This document shows, in pieces, positions 18,329-27,748 of a stretch of 44,489 bases of DNA (the stretch's first letter is position 1; every line of letters begins with the position of its first letter). The translations under genes and the position numbers were made by a program. The notes under the pieces were generated by a model. It was not told the origin of the DNA and did not search any database. It was given only the letters and a program-made list of their open reading frames with translations. Origin of the DNA: Pelagophyceae sp. CCMP2097 (Eukaryota; Sar; Pelagophyceae); the NCBI GenBank assembly GCA_026770575.1, contig MU657177.1, forward strand, positions 569,962-614,450, written 5' to 3'.

Positions 18329-19806
18329 TCACGGGCTGTGCTCCGCCGCGAGGAACGCCCTGAGCCGTTCGACCGCCGCCGCAGCGCCGGCGTGCCCCTT
18401 TGCCGCGGCGCGCTTGAAGAGGCGCATCGCCTCGTAGTCGTTGATCGGCACGCCGTCTCCGTCTGCATAACCGGCACCGAGGCAGTAAAGCGCGGGCGAG
18501 TAGCCCTGCGCCGAAGCGAGGCGCCACCACCGCACGGCTTCGGCGTGCGACTGGGCCACGCCCGTGCCTTCTTGGAACATTTGGCCGATAATGGCTTGAG
18601 CGAGAGGAAGTCCTTGCTCGGCTGCGCGCCGATACCATAGCGCGGCGGCCTTGAAGTTGATCTTGACGCCTTTTCCCGAGATGATAACAGCTCCCCAGTG
18701 CAGCCTGAGAGTTCGCATGTCCTTGCACCGCAGCGCGCTCTAACAGCTCGAAGGCCCGCTTCGAGCTCTTCTTCAGACCCATGCCACCATCACGGTAACA
18801 GATACCGAGCTCCAACAGCGCCTCAGCGTTGCCCTCGTCGGCGTGCTTCTGCAGCAGGCGTAGCGCCTCGGGGCCCGAGTCGTCACTCATAACGTAACTG
18901 GGTAAACTTCGGCAGAGCGGGCAGCGCTCGTCGTGCTCCAGGCAGCTCCAGGAGCATTCCAAACACGTCCTCGAGCAGCAGCAGACGTAGAATCTTTGTT
19001 TACCACCTTCCATCGGCAGCAGGTCCAGGCAGATGGCGCACTTGCCGCGCCAGGACGGTGCATCGTCGTTCAGCGCGCTGGCCTTGACCTCGGCCGTCCG
19101 AACGACCGGTCCCCGCGCCGCCGCCCTGGAACCAGCTGCCGGCGCGACGTCCGCGACGATGGCCGGCTCCTCCTTGATCTTCAGCTTCTCTGGCATGAGC
19201 GTATCCAAGAGGCGGTCCTGGAACTCGGCTGCGAGCCGCTTGCACTGCGCCTTGTGCCCGCGCTCGTACCAATCTACGAGCTGGCACGCCTTGGAGCAGT
19301 AGTGGCGCGATTTGCACTTGGTGCAATGCTTGCCGCCCGGCGCGGCGCAGACGCAACAGGGCTTCGGCGCGGAAGAAAACGCCGCGCAGCGGCCTCGCCG
19401 TTACTGATGCCGGTTTGTATTTGCTGTGACGGAGAACGGTTTGCATGTTAGTGCAATTGGCCTAGGAGGCCCGAGGGCCACCCGTCAATCTTTTAAAATT
19501 TTAAATACAAGAAAGTGACCGACTTCTGCGAGTCGGGTGGCCGTTTTTGAATTTGACATTTTTCACAGCAGTTGTCGGAAATTGTTACATAAATGCTCTT
19601 AAAGCCAGCCATTTATTTGAAAATGGTGAAATTGTTAAGAAATGCGGTTACTAAAATTTTATTGCGGATGAAAATGGTAGTTGCAACAACAACGTAGTTT
19701 CAACGGACGGCGATGCAGCGGCTGCGTCACCTGGCGAAACAGACCAGCATTAGTAACGGGTGGCCGCTGCGCGGCGTTTTCTTGCGGCTCGCGGTGGGTC
19801 GCCCAT
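18329..19806 (-). pseudogene. MYND-RING-Sel1 gene, copy 1, disrupted
   Basis: The start codon and first codons (MGDPPRAA) lie at 19806-19784 and the rest of the MYND finger begins at 19372 and lower, with a 411-bp inverted-repeat element between them. Removing the element and one copy of its 4-bp flanking repeat restores a frame aligned with copy 2. The MYND finger reads CCVCAAPGGKHCTKC ... HYCSKACQLVDW, then a RING-like finger (CAICLD ... CPLCR), then Sel1 repeats. A second lesion is an extra A in the AAAA run at about 18671-18674: before it the frame gives CYHLGK, after it the Sel1 repeats continue in the next frame (GVKINFKAAALWYRRAAEQG). It is probably a pseudogene; an assembly error at the homopolymer or splicing across the element would be the alternatives. 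Confidence 0.8.
19373..19783. mobile_element. 411-bp non-autonomous inverted-repeat element (MITE-like)
   Basis: Both ends carry the same sequence in inverted orientation: 22 identical terminal bases beginning AAGAAAACGCCGCGC, then about 25 bases at roughly 80% identity (TTACTGATGCCGGTTTGT against TTACTAATGCTGGTCTGT). The flanks are the 4-bp direct repeat GCGG (19369-19372 and 19784-19787), a likely target-site duplication. The interior is strikingly AT-rich for this genome and has a smaller inverted repeat (GGCCACCCG ... CGGGTGGCC). It has no coding capacity. The insertion interrupts the MYND gene copy 1 and is absent from copy 2. It could be a MITE or an introner-like element. Confidence 0.85.
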
Positions 19807-20058
19807 CGCCTCGGGGATGCCAGAGCGTCGCTCGCGGTACTGGAGGCGTCGCCGCCGAGCTCGCGAGCGGTGGCGTCCTTTCCGAAAATGAATTCCTCTC
19901 AAGATTTGATTGCCGCCCCCACGCGTTCTGACGATATCGATATCGATGGATGCGTGGATGCGTGGAGCATGCAGAGCCGGAGCGTCGAATCGGGCTGCAC
20001 AGGCTTGTGCTCGGAGGTTGCATAAGTTATGAAAAGGGGTCCGGGGCTCTTTTCCGGG

Positions 20059-21114
20059 TCACCGGCCGTGCTCCGCCGCGAGGAGCCTGAGCCCTTCGGC
20101 CGCCGCCGCCGCACCGGGGTACTCCTTGGCCGCGGCGCGCTTGAAGCAGCGCAGCGCCTCGTCGAGGTCCTGCGGCACGCCCTGGCCGTTGCCGTGACAC
20201 GCGCCAAGGTTGAAGAGTGCGTGCGCGTCGCCCTGCGCTGCGGCGAGGCGGTACCACTTCACGGCTTCCTCGTCCGACTGAGCCACGCCCTGACCGCGGT
20301 CGAACGCCGCCCCGAGATTGTATTGCGCGAATGGATAGCCTTGCTCGGCTGCACGCTGATACCACAGCGCGGCGGCCTCGTAGTCTATCTTGACGCCTTC
20401 CCCGATTTCGTAGCATCGTCCCATTTTAAACTGAGGTATTGCGTGCCCATGCGCCGCAGCGAGCTCGTAGAGCTGGGCTCCCCGTTTCGGGCTCTTCTTA
20501 AGACCATAGCTGCCCTCGCGGTACGCGTCTCCGAGCTGCGTCTGCGCCAAGGCGTTGCCCTTGTCGACGTGCTCCTGCAGCCTGCGCACCAACTCGACAG
20601 CCGACGTAGAGCCCGGCGCCCGGCAGAGCGGGCACCGCCGGTCGTGTTGGTAGCACTTACTGGAGCATGCCGAGCAAATCGTCATGCAGCAGCACTCGTA
20701 GAAAGTTCGATTTTCGCAGTCGACAGGAAGCACGTCCAGGCAGATGGCGCACGTGCCGCGCCACTCTGGCGTGTCGTCATTCAGCGCACTGGCCTTGACC
20801 ACTGCCGTCGTAGTCGTCCGAGCAGCCGGTGCCCGCGGCGCCGCCCTGGAACCAGCTGCCGGCGCGACGTTGTCGACGATGGCGGGCTCCTCCTTGATCT
20901 TCAGCTTCTCCGGCATGAGCTCATCGAGGAGGCGGTCCTGGAATTCGAAGGCGAGCTGCTTGCACGCCTTGCTGTGCCCTCGCTTCCAGTCGACAAGCTG
21001 GCACGCCTTGCCGCAATAATGCCGAGATTTGCACTTGGTGCAGTGCTTGCCGTCCGGCGCGTCGCAGACGCAGCAGGGCTTGGGCACTGCTGCGGCTCGC
21101 GGTGGGTTGCCCAT
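20059..21114 (-). CDS. MYND zinc finger, RING-like and Sel1-repeat protein
   Basis: This is the intact copy 2, a single exon of 351 residues from the ATG at 21114. An in-frame upstream extension exists, but homology with copy 1 fades about 40 bp above this ATG. The MYND finger at about 14-52 has the full C-x2-C ... C-x2-C ... C-x3-C ... H-x3-C set (CCVCDAPDGKHCTKC, HYCGKACQLVDW). A RING-like finger follows at about 125-170 (CAICLDVLPV ... CCCMTICSACSSKC ... CPLCR). Four to five Sel1 repeats fill 190-350 (for example AALWYQRAAEQGYPFAQYNL, AVKWYRLAAAQGDAHALFNL). Sel1 arrays are protein-protein scaffolds and RING fingers often bind E2 enzymes, so a ubiquitin-ligase adaptor role is possible but not shown. 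Confidence 0.85.
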   Translation of the reverse strand: MGNPPRAAAVPKPCCVCDAPDGKHCTKCKSRHYCGKACQLVDWKRGHSKACKQLAFEFQDRLLDELMPEKLKIKEEPAIVDNVAPAAGSRAAPRAPAARTTTTAVVKASALNDDTPEWRGTCAICLDVLPVDCENRTFYECCCMTICSACSSKCYQHDRRCPLCRAPGSTSAVELVRRLQEHVDKGNALAQTQLGDAYREGSYGLKKSPKRGAQLYELAAAHGHAIPQFKMGRCYEIGEGVKIDYEAAALWYQRAAEQGYPFAQYNLGAAFDRGQGVAQSDEEAVKWYRLAAAQGDAHALFNLGACHGNGQGVPQDLDEALRCFKRAAAKEYPGAAAAAEGLRLLAAEHGR

Positions 21115-21140
21115 CGCCTCGGGGTGCCAGGTCGCTTCGG

Positions 21141-22366
21141 TACCACTAGTGTCGAATTTGCACAACAGAAATCGCCGAAGATAACTTTTTTTAGCGCGTG
21201 CGCTCTTGCCGCCCCCTCCAGTCGCATTAGTTGGCGCCTCGGAGACCAGCACGCGAAGAAGAAACGTCTCAAACCGCGAAATTTTAGTAGCCTACTTTGG
21301 AGGCAAGGAATTGCCGGCCAATTTGGACATAACGTTCGGGCACAGTGCCCCTAACGTCTGTCTCAATTGGCCGGGAACTCATTGGCGCCTTCATCGACTT
21401 TTGATTTGGGCCCTAAGGTTTAGACTTGATTAACTACTAAATTAAGAAGCTTTCGCAGAGACTCGCCAAAATAAGGCAGTTGTCGAAAAAGCCAAACAAG
21501 CGCGCCCAGGGCGTCTCGCGGGAGTGGCCGGCGCAGCGCCAGCCGCCTTCACGAGCCAAAAATAGTTAATAGATTTCCGGTGATAATCTAATTCGACAGT
21601 GTACTTTTTAAAAGGCGTCACCAAGAGTTATTCATAGGATTTGATTGCCGCGCGAAAAAAATGAAATGGCATCCAGCGGCCTCGGCGGCGGCGTCTGCTG
21701 CAGCAGCGCCGGTGGGACCGCTGGTAAAATATCGGCCGAGGCGCTCGGCCTTGTCGTAACGCAGCTCAAACCCGCCGAAACGGTCCTCACACACCTTAGC
21801 GGCGAACAACGCCCCTTCACCGTCGCCGCGCCACACGTCCATCGGAAAAAGCGAGACGCACCTCGCGAGAGATCGGCGTTTTGTGTGGCGAGTTGTGCCG
21901 AAATGTTTCGCGGAAATCCTAGGTCCTGTGAACTCTGATTTAATTAAGTCCAAAATATAAGTGTTTAAGATCTCAAGTCTCCGCTCTAATCTCCTAGAGT
22001 TTAAACCGTCGACACCGTCCAATACGGCCGCGCGGTAAGTCTCCTCAAAGGACTGTGCCGTTTTGTTTCAACGGCCTCAATAAGGGGCAACCACTGCAAA
22101 ATGTTTTTGAACTTGACAAGCCTCCCGCCACGGCTGAAGTGACAGTGAAGTCGCAAGGATGTTTGTTACAATTGTAGGGTCTCCGGGTGCGGCCTGCGCG
22201 GCCTCGACGGCGCAGAGGCAGTGGCTTCACGGGAGGCCGGCTGGCCATCGAGGCGTTTGCCGGCAAGACCGGCGATCGCACGGCGATCGAGGCGTCCTTC
22301 GGCGTTTGCCGGGCCCGCTCTGCGCCGCCCCGCGGCTTCGGTGCCCCCCGAAGAGATTAGTTCGCG
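21141..22366. other. AT-rich spacer with a GC-rich island
   Basis: Segments 21280-21660 and 21900-22180 are clearly AT-richer than the rest of the window and contain no gene. Between them, 21650-21900 is GC-rich and open on both strands: minus MDVWRGDGEGALFAAKVCED, plus MASSGLGGGVCCSSAGG. Neither has a recognisable family. GGATTTGATTGCCGC near 21638 resembles AGATTTGATTGCCGC at about 19903, upstream of copy 1, and may mark an old duplication boundary. Near 22240-22320 the sequence GAGGCGTTTGCCGG is partly repeated. Confidence 0.4.
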
Positions 22367-25300
22367 TCATCGTCTGAAGTGGTTGGGCAGCGCGCTTCCG
22401 AAGCCCCGTGAAGCGCCGCCGTGCTGCCGTGACGACCGAATCTCGTGCAGCCGCTGATGGTCGAATGAACCGTCCTGCCGGTAGAGCGACTTGTGCAGCG
22501 CCTCGTCCGACTACGTAGCGTGGCAAGGTGGACATCTGGAGAGGGTCGGCCGACGGAGCGGCAAAGGGTCGGCGGCAAGTTCCCGCCGCGAGGCAACGCA
22601 CCAGGATGAAGTTTCTCATGGCTTCGTCGCAACTCTGCAGCTCGGGCGAGAACGCCGGCGGCGGCGCGCCGTAGGGCTGCCGCGGCGGGCCGCGCGGCGC
22701 GTAGCCGAAACCCGACGAAGAGGGGCCCGAGAACCCCGACTGGCCCGAGAACCCAGACTGGCCGCCCGCGCCTGCGGGGCCGCGCGGCGGCGCGCCGTAG
22801 GGCTGCCGCATGGGCGCGTCCTGGAAGCCACCGCGGCTCGGCGCGCCGTAGGCCGAGGGGCGTTGTTGCTGTTGTTGTTGTTGCGACTGCTGCTGCGCAA
22901 CGAAGCCGTAGCCCGCGGCGGGCGACGAGCTAAAGCCGCTCTGCCGCTGCTGCATGTGCGGCGGCGAGGACTGCGTCTGGTGCGGCGGCGACGACTGCTG
23001 CATGTGCTGCGGAGAAGCGCGCACGTGCGCCGGCGAGCCGCGGTTCTCACCGCGGTTAAAGCCCTGCTGGAACGCGTCGGGCCGAGGCTGGAAGCCGTCG
23101 GGGCGCTGCTGGAAGCCGTCGTTTCGGCCGTCGGGCCGCTGCTGGAATCCGTCGTTTCGGCCGTCGTTCCGGCCGTGGCCCGAAGGCGTAAAGCCGCTGT
23201 GCGGCGCAGCGGAAAAGTTCGACGTCGGCGCGCTGAAGCGGCTCGGCCGCGTCGTAGGGGCGGCGGGCGCCTGCGCGAAGCCCGTCTTCTGCGTGAAGCC
23301 GGTAGGGCTAAATAAAGCGTGGCTCGCACTCGACCCAGAAGCAGCCGCCATCGGCGCGGCTTCGTCGTCCCTATACCGGAAGCCGCCCGTCGCGTAGTGG
23401 TCCTGCTGTGGCGGCGTGGGTGCCTGGAGCGCGGCGTGGAACGCCGGCCGCGGCGGCGGCGCGGGCTCTTCAACCTCTGCCGTCATGTTGGCCGGGATGC
23501 CGATGATGGGGGCGTGCGCGAGGAGCAGCGCCTCGGTGAGCCGGCGGTCGCTCTCGTCGGGCGAGAAGGGGATGTCCGACGGGGAGAGGTAGTGCGCCTC
23601 CATGATTCGGACGAGGCGCTGCGGCTGCACGTTTGAAGCCTCGTCCGATTCAAAGTAGAGCTCCGGCGGGTCCTCCGGCGGCGGCGGCATGCGCGCCGGC
23701 GGCGGCGTCTTCCAGCGGCGCGTGGGGTGCAGCGTGATCCGCGGCGCGGTGGCGTCTAAGCGGTCCGCGGAAGATCGGCTCATGGCCTCGTGCGCCGCCA
23801 ACTTGCGGGCATCCGCCGCACTCAGCTCGCGCGCGCCGTCGCCGCGCTGCTGCAGCGCCGACTTTTCCGCCTCGTGCTCGCGCTTGACTCTTTCCGCCGT
23901 GGACAGGCCGTCGGCGTTGTCCGCCGTGTCCAAAGTGTCGCCGTCGAGCCAACCGGCGACGGCGTCCTTGGCCGTGCAGATGGGCAGGCCAGAATCGTCG
24001 GCCCATCGAAGCGTGCGGCTCGCGGGGCCCGTCGTTCGAATGGCCTTTTCGAGGAGCTGGCCGTAGGCGGGGTCAAAGGGCCGAGACTTGGCTTTCGCTT
24101 GTGAAACCAGCACGGGCTGCTGCGACCGCGGCGTCGACGCCGCCTTGGCCTTGCCCGTCACCGCCACCGCCGGCGCCTCGTCGTCGAGCGTCATGATGCC
24201 GCCGGCCTTGAACCCTTTCCGCCGCGCCTCCGTCCGCGACTTCTTCGGCTGCGACGGGCCCAGGGCCGACGCCAGGAGGTCGCCGTCGCCGGCGCGCTTC
24301 GTCGGTTCGGCGGGCTGCGCGGCGGCGGCGACTTGGGCGCGCGGCGAGATTTCCAGCAGCGAAGCCTTTGGCGCCTCGGCTTTTGCCTTGGCCTTGCGCG
24401 GCTGCTTCACGCTCGCCACGAGCGCGGCGCGGCGTGTCGAGGCGCCGTTCTTGTCGTCGGCGTCGACGCGCCGCACCCACGTCTCCATGACATCTTGAGC
24501 CAGGGCGTCTAAATCGCCCGCGGGGCGCTCGCGCTTTACTTTCTTCAGAGCGCTGTGGCTCCCAGAGCTACGGATGGCGACTTTGGTGACGGGGAGGCGC
24601 AGAAACGCCCTGAGGATCAACCGCGCAAAGTCGTCGTCGACGGGCGCGCAATTCGTAAGCCACGTCGCCAGCGGCTCCAACCCCCCGGCGTCGACAAAGG
24701 CTTCGAGGGGCGCCGCGCGCCCAGAGTGCGCACTCCGGATGAGGACGACGAGGAGCACCGCCTTTGTAGACGTCGGCTTCAGAGCGGCGCCGGCTTTGGC
24801 GAGCTTTTCTCCCGCGCCGCGGGCGTCGAAAAGAGCGCCGTCGCCGTCCACCAGCTGGAGCAATTTCTGCTCCGCCGCGTCGGGCTGGCACCGCGGCGCG
24901 TCAAACGTCGCGCCGAGGGGGTCGTCCCAAGCCAGAGTGAGCAGGCGCTCGTCTGGCACCGGTTTCAAAGGCGCCGCCTCCACAGGTGCCGATCCCCCCT
25001 CTGCGGAAACGGCGGCCTGCCGCAGGGCCAGCGCCTGAGCCTGGTGCTGCACCTCGGCCTGGTGCTGCACCTCGGTTACCGCGGCGGCAGAGCGCTGGGC
25101 TTTGGCCTCGTACTTTTTTTTCAAATCGCCTTCCTCGTGCGCTTTCGCCTCGGCCAGGCAAATCAAAGCACTCAAGTCGCCCGCGACATCCACCATGGGG
25201 TCGCCCGGGACATTCACCACGACGTCGCCCGCGGCATCCATCGCAACGACGGCGGTGTCATCTTCCATGGCGTCTGACTCCTTGGCCTCTGAAGGGGCAT

Positions 25301-25889
25301 CAAAGCTGCCTGCCCGGAGCGCCCGTGCGTCCTCAAAGCTGTCCGCCCGGAGCGCCCGCGCGCCCTCTTCGTCCCGGAGCGCAGGCGCGTCGAGGTCTTC
25401 ATCCCCCGCGTCGTCCTCTTCCACGTCGTCGACCCCCGCGTCGTAAACTCCGGCATCGTTGCCCACATTGTTGTCCGCTTCAAAGGCTGCGTCTCCCGCG
25501 TCGTCGTCGCCCGCGTCGTCGCCGGCGTCATCATCTCTCGCGTCGTCGCCCGCAGCGTCGTCGTCGTCGCCCGCGTCGTCGCCCGCGTCGTCGCCGTCGC
25601 CCGCGTCGTCGTCGGCAGCGTCGTCGAAGGCGGCGTCGTCGTCGGCAGCCTACGCGGACATGTCGGCTTGCGCGGACCCTTTCGATCCCGTTTGTGGGGG
25701 GCGGCTCCTATCAGTCGTGAACCCCGTATAAACACAACCCTTTTGGTTTCAGACGGCACTTCCAAGTGGTATCTACTACATCATCTAGAGCTTTGATACA
25801 CGCGCGACCGTCCAAGGACGCACCTCGCCGCCCGCGGGCGCTTCAGATTCGTCCATGCGCGCATCGCCCTCGGGCGCCGGGTTGTCCAT
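22367..25889 (-). CDS. PNUTS-like PP1 regulatory subunit with TFIIS-N domain
   Basis: PNUTS (PPP1R10) tethers protein phosphatase 1 to RNA polymerase II; PNUTS-PP1 dephosphorylates Spt5 and slows polymerase past poly(A) sites. Three exons, 25889-25824, 25649-22602 and 22510-22367, keep phase exactly and give 1085 residues. The start is MDNPAPEGDARMDESEAPA, followed by a Gly-Asp/Ala-Asp acidic tract. A TFIIS N-terminal (LW) domain spans about 245-410 (KAVLLVVLIRSAHSG, LATWLTNC, ILRAFLRLPVTKVAIRSS). At about 565 there is RTLRWADDSGLP, matching the position and form of the PNUTS PP1-docking motif (TVTW in the human protein). The C-terminal half is low-complexity (poly-Gln, QRPDGRNDGF repeats, FSGQSGF) and the last exon (SDEALHKSLYRQDGSFDHQR) is more ordered. 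IWS1-like or other TFIIS-N proteins are the alternative. Confidence 0.75.
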
Positions 25890-26025
25890 ATCGCGCCGCC
25901 GTGGACTCGCCACAAAGAGGTCCGTTCGAATTCGTTCGATCCAACCTTCCGTTTTAGGCGATTTCCGGCAGGAACATCGACGCTGCCAGTGGTCGGCGCG
26001 GGCGCTCGTCTGGCGCCGTCGCGGG
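25890..26025. promoter_or_regulatory. Bidirectional promoter region, PNUTS-like / ankyrin gene
   Basis: There are 136 bp between the divergent start codons chosen for the PNUTS-like gene (-) and the ankyrin gene (+). A run GAATTCGTTCGATCCAACC is present but no known element can be named. Confidence 0.35.
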
Positions 26026-27307
26026 ATGCAGGCTTTGCTGCAGCAGCAAAAGGCGGCGCTGCGGATCAAGCAGGACCTACAGAATGGCGCCGAGATACCC
26101 GCCCGCGCCCGCGCCGGGGAGCGCGATGGGAAGCGTCGGGGAGGGCGAACGGAGCGCCACGACGACGACGCAGCCAGCAGAGGCGAGACGTACGCCGGGC
26201 GAAGACCGCCGTCTGACGCGCGAGACGGGTGACGGAGTGATTGCGAGTTGACTCCCATCGACGGAATGCCAGGTGACGCCCATCGACCGCGCCAACGCCC
26301 TCCGCCGCAAGCAGTTCGGCGGCGGCGCGCAGCTCTTCGCAACGCAGTACACTACGGTGCACGCGTGCGCGGAGACGGACAACTTGGCTGGGCTGATGCA
26401 CTTTCTCGACAAGAAGACTGAAATTGATGTGCAAGACCGTGAGCCGCCCAAACGAGACAGGGTCCCTCCATACGGACCATCCCGGTCAATTGCATGCGCA
26501 GGGAGCGGGAGCTCTTGCCTGATCATCGCGGCGGAACGCGGCTTCGACGGCTTTGTGCTGGCGCTGCTGCAGCGTGGCGCAGATCCAACCGTACGAAACT
26601 CAAAGTCCCAGACCGCAGCGCACGCCGCCGCCGTCGGGGGCCACCGGAACATCCTCCGGCAGCTCTGTGCCGCAGGGGCAGAGCTCAGCGACCGCGACGC
26701 CACCGGTAAGTTTGTTGACCAATCTGCCGCCCCTCGGCCAGCCTCCCGCCCCCCGGCCAGCCCCACGGCAGGCGCGACGCCCGCGCACTACGCCGCGCAG
26801 CTCGACGACGCGGAGACGCTGCGCACGCGCCAGACCGCGTTGAAAACGGCCGGGCAACGCGGCCACGGCGGTGGAACGCACTCGTCAGCGGCAGAGGTTG
26901 CCGTGCCGGAAAGCATTCTGAAAGCGCCGTGTGCGAAGAGCGCGTGATCCCGGAGCGTGCCGTCGCTTGGTAGGATGCGTGAGGTTTGTAGGCTGCATGA
27001 GTGCCAGGAGGACCTCGTCGCCGAGGGCATCGCCGCCGACGGCGCCCTCGAGACGCCCATGAACAACGGCATGCTGCGAGGGCCAGCGCCCGCCCTTCTG
27101 CAATGCCACGGGTGGTGCATCGAAGGGAAAGGCCGTGGGCTCAAGCGCGCGTTTGAAGCGCAAGACTTCCACCTCTAGGCCGGCGCACACGGCGGCGCTT
27201 TTCGACTCGCCCGCCGCTTTGAGGTTCCTCCACTCCGTCGGCTGCGACCTAAACCGGCAAGATCGAGATGGAGAGACACCCATGCACAAAGTGGCGACCG
27301 GCGTCTG
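26026..27307 (+). CDS. Ankyrin-repeat protein, gene model partly unresolved
   Basis: Exon 1 starts MQALLQQQKAALRIKQDLQN (26026); the junction to the next exon, which begins at 26273 (VTPIDRANALRRKQFGGGAQ), does not resolve in phase. The next joins are clear: GTGAGC donor at about 26442 to an acceptor before SGSSCLIIAAERGFDGFVLA, and GTAAGT at 26706 to an acceptor before ATPAHYAAQLDDAETL. These give two good ankyrin repeats (LLQRGADPTVRNSKSQTAAH, LRQLCAAGAELSDRDATGAT). Downstream, LHECQEDLVAEG and PAHTAALFDSPAALRFLHSV then CDLNRQDRDGETPMHKVATG continue the ankyrin pattern in separate exons, ending at a TGA at 27305. A further stretch (SQTALEEARRLFKVVARH) lies one base out of frame after that stop. 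The gene may be decaying, or have another intron. Confidence 0.55.
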
Positions 27308-27748
27308 AGCCAAACGGCGCTCGAGGAAGCAAGGCGCCTTTTCAAGGTGGTAGCCCGACATGTATCTGATACGGCGCCCCTAGGCCGCGCGCGTGCAGGC
27401 GCTGCGTTTGCGCCCGCGCCGGTTTTGACGGTCGGAAAACCCGGAACGTCACAGGAGAGGCAACCGAGTCGTACCATATCACTGAGAACGCTCTAAAGTT
27501 ATCATATCACGGATACTAGGCGCTCTCGCGTTCCTGCGCGCGATCCACGACATCGACGGCGCGCGCAACGCAGAAGGAGACACGGCAGACGACCTCTTCT
27601 GCGATAACACGCGCTACTGGGCACTCGCCTGACCGAACCGCGCCTGAACTCGACGGTTGCAGGGCGCATGGCTCGAGGGAGATGGGGCGTTGTTGCATGG
27701 GACTACTTAATAATATAGAATACCTGGAGACGTCGCCTCTCCCGCCGC
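27308..27748. other. Convergent spacer, ankyrin gene / HSF
   Basis: The first about 190 bp can be read as the out-of-frame continuation of the ankyrin gene up to a TAA near 27496. After that nothing coding is seen. It should hold the 3' ends of both genes. Confidence 0.4.

Larger units (their letters stand above)
18196..21140 (-). repeat. Tandem duplication of a MYND-RING-Sel1 gene
   Basis: Copy 1 (about 18196-19855) and copy 2 (about 19956-21140) lie head to tail. Homology includes the coding sequence, the 3' flank (GGATGCGTGGAGCATGCA at 18196 and 19956; GGTTGCATAAGTTATGAAAA in both) and about 40 bp upstream of the start codon. The copies differ by many substitutions, so the duplication is not very recent. 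Confidence 0.9.
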
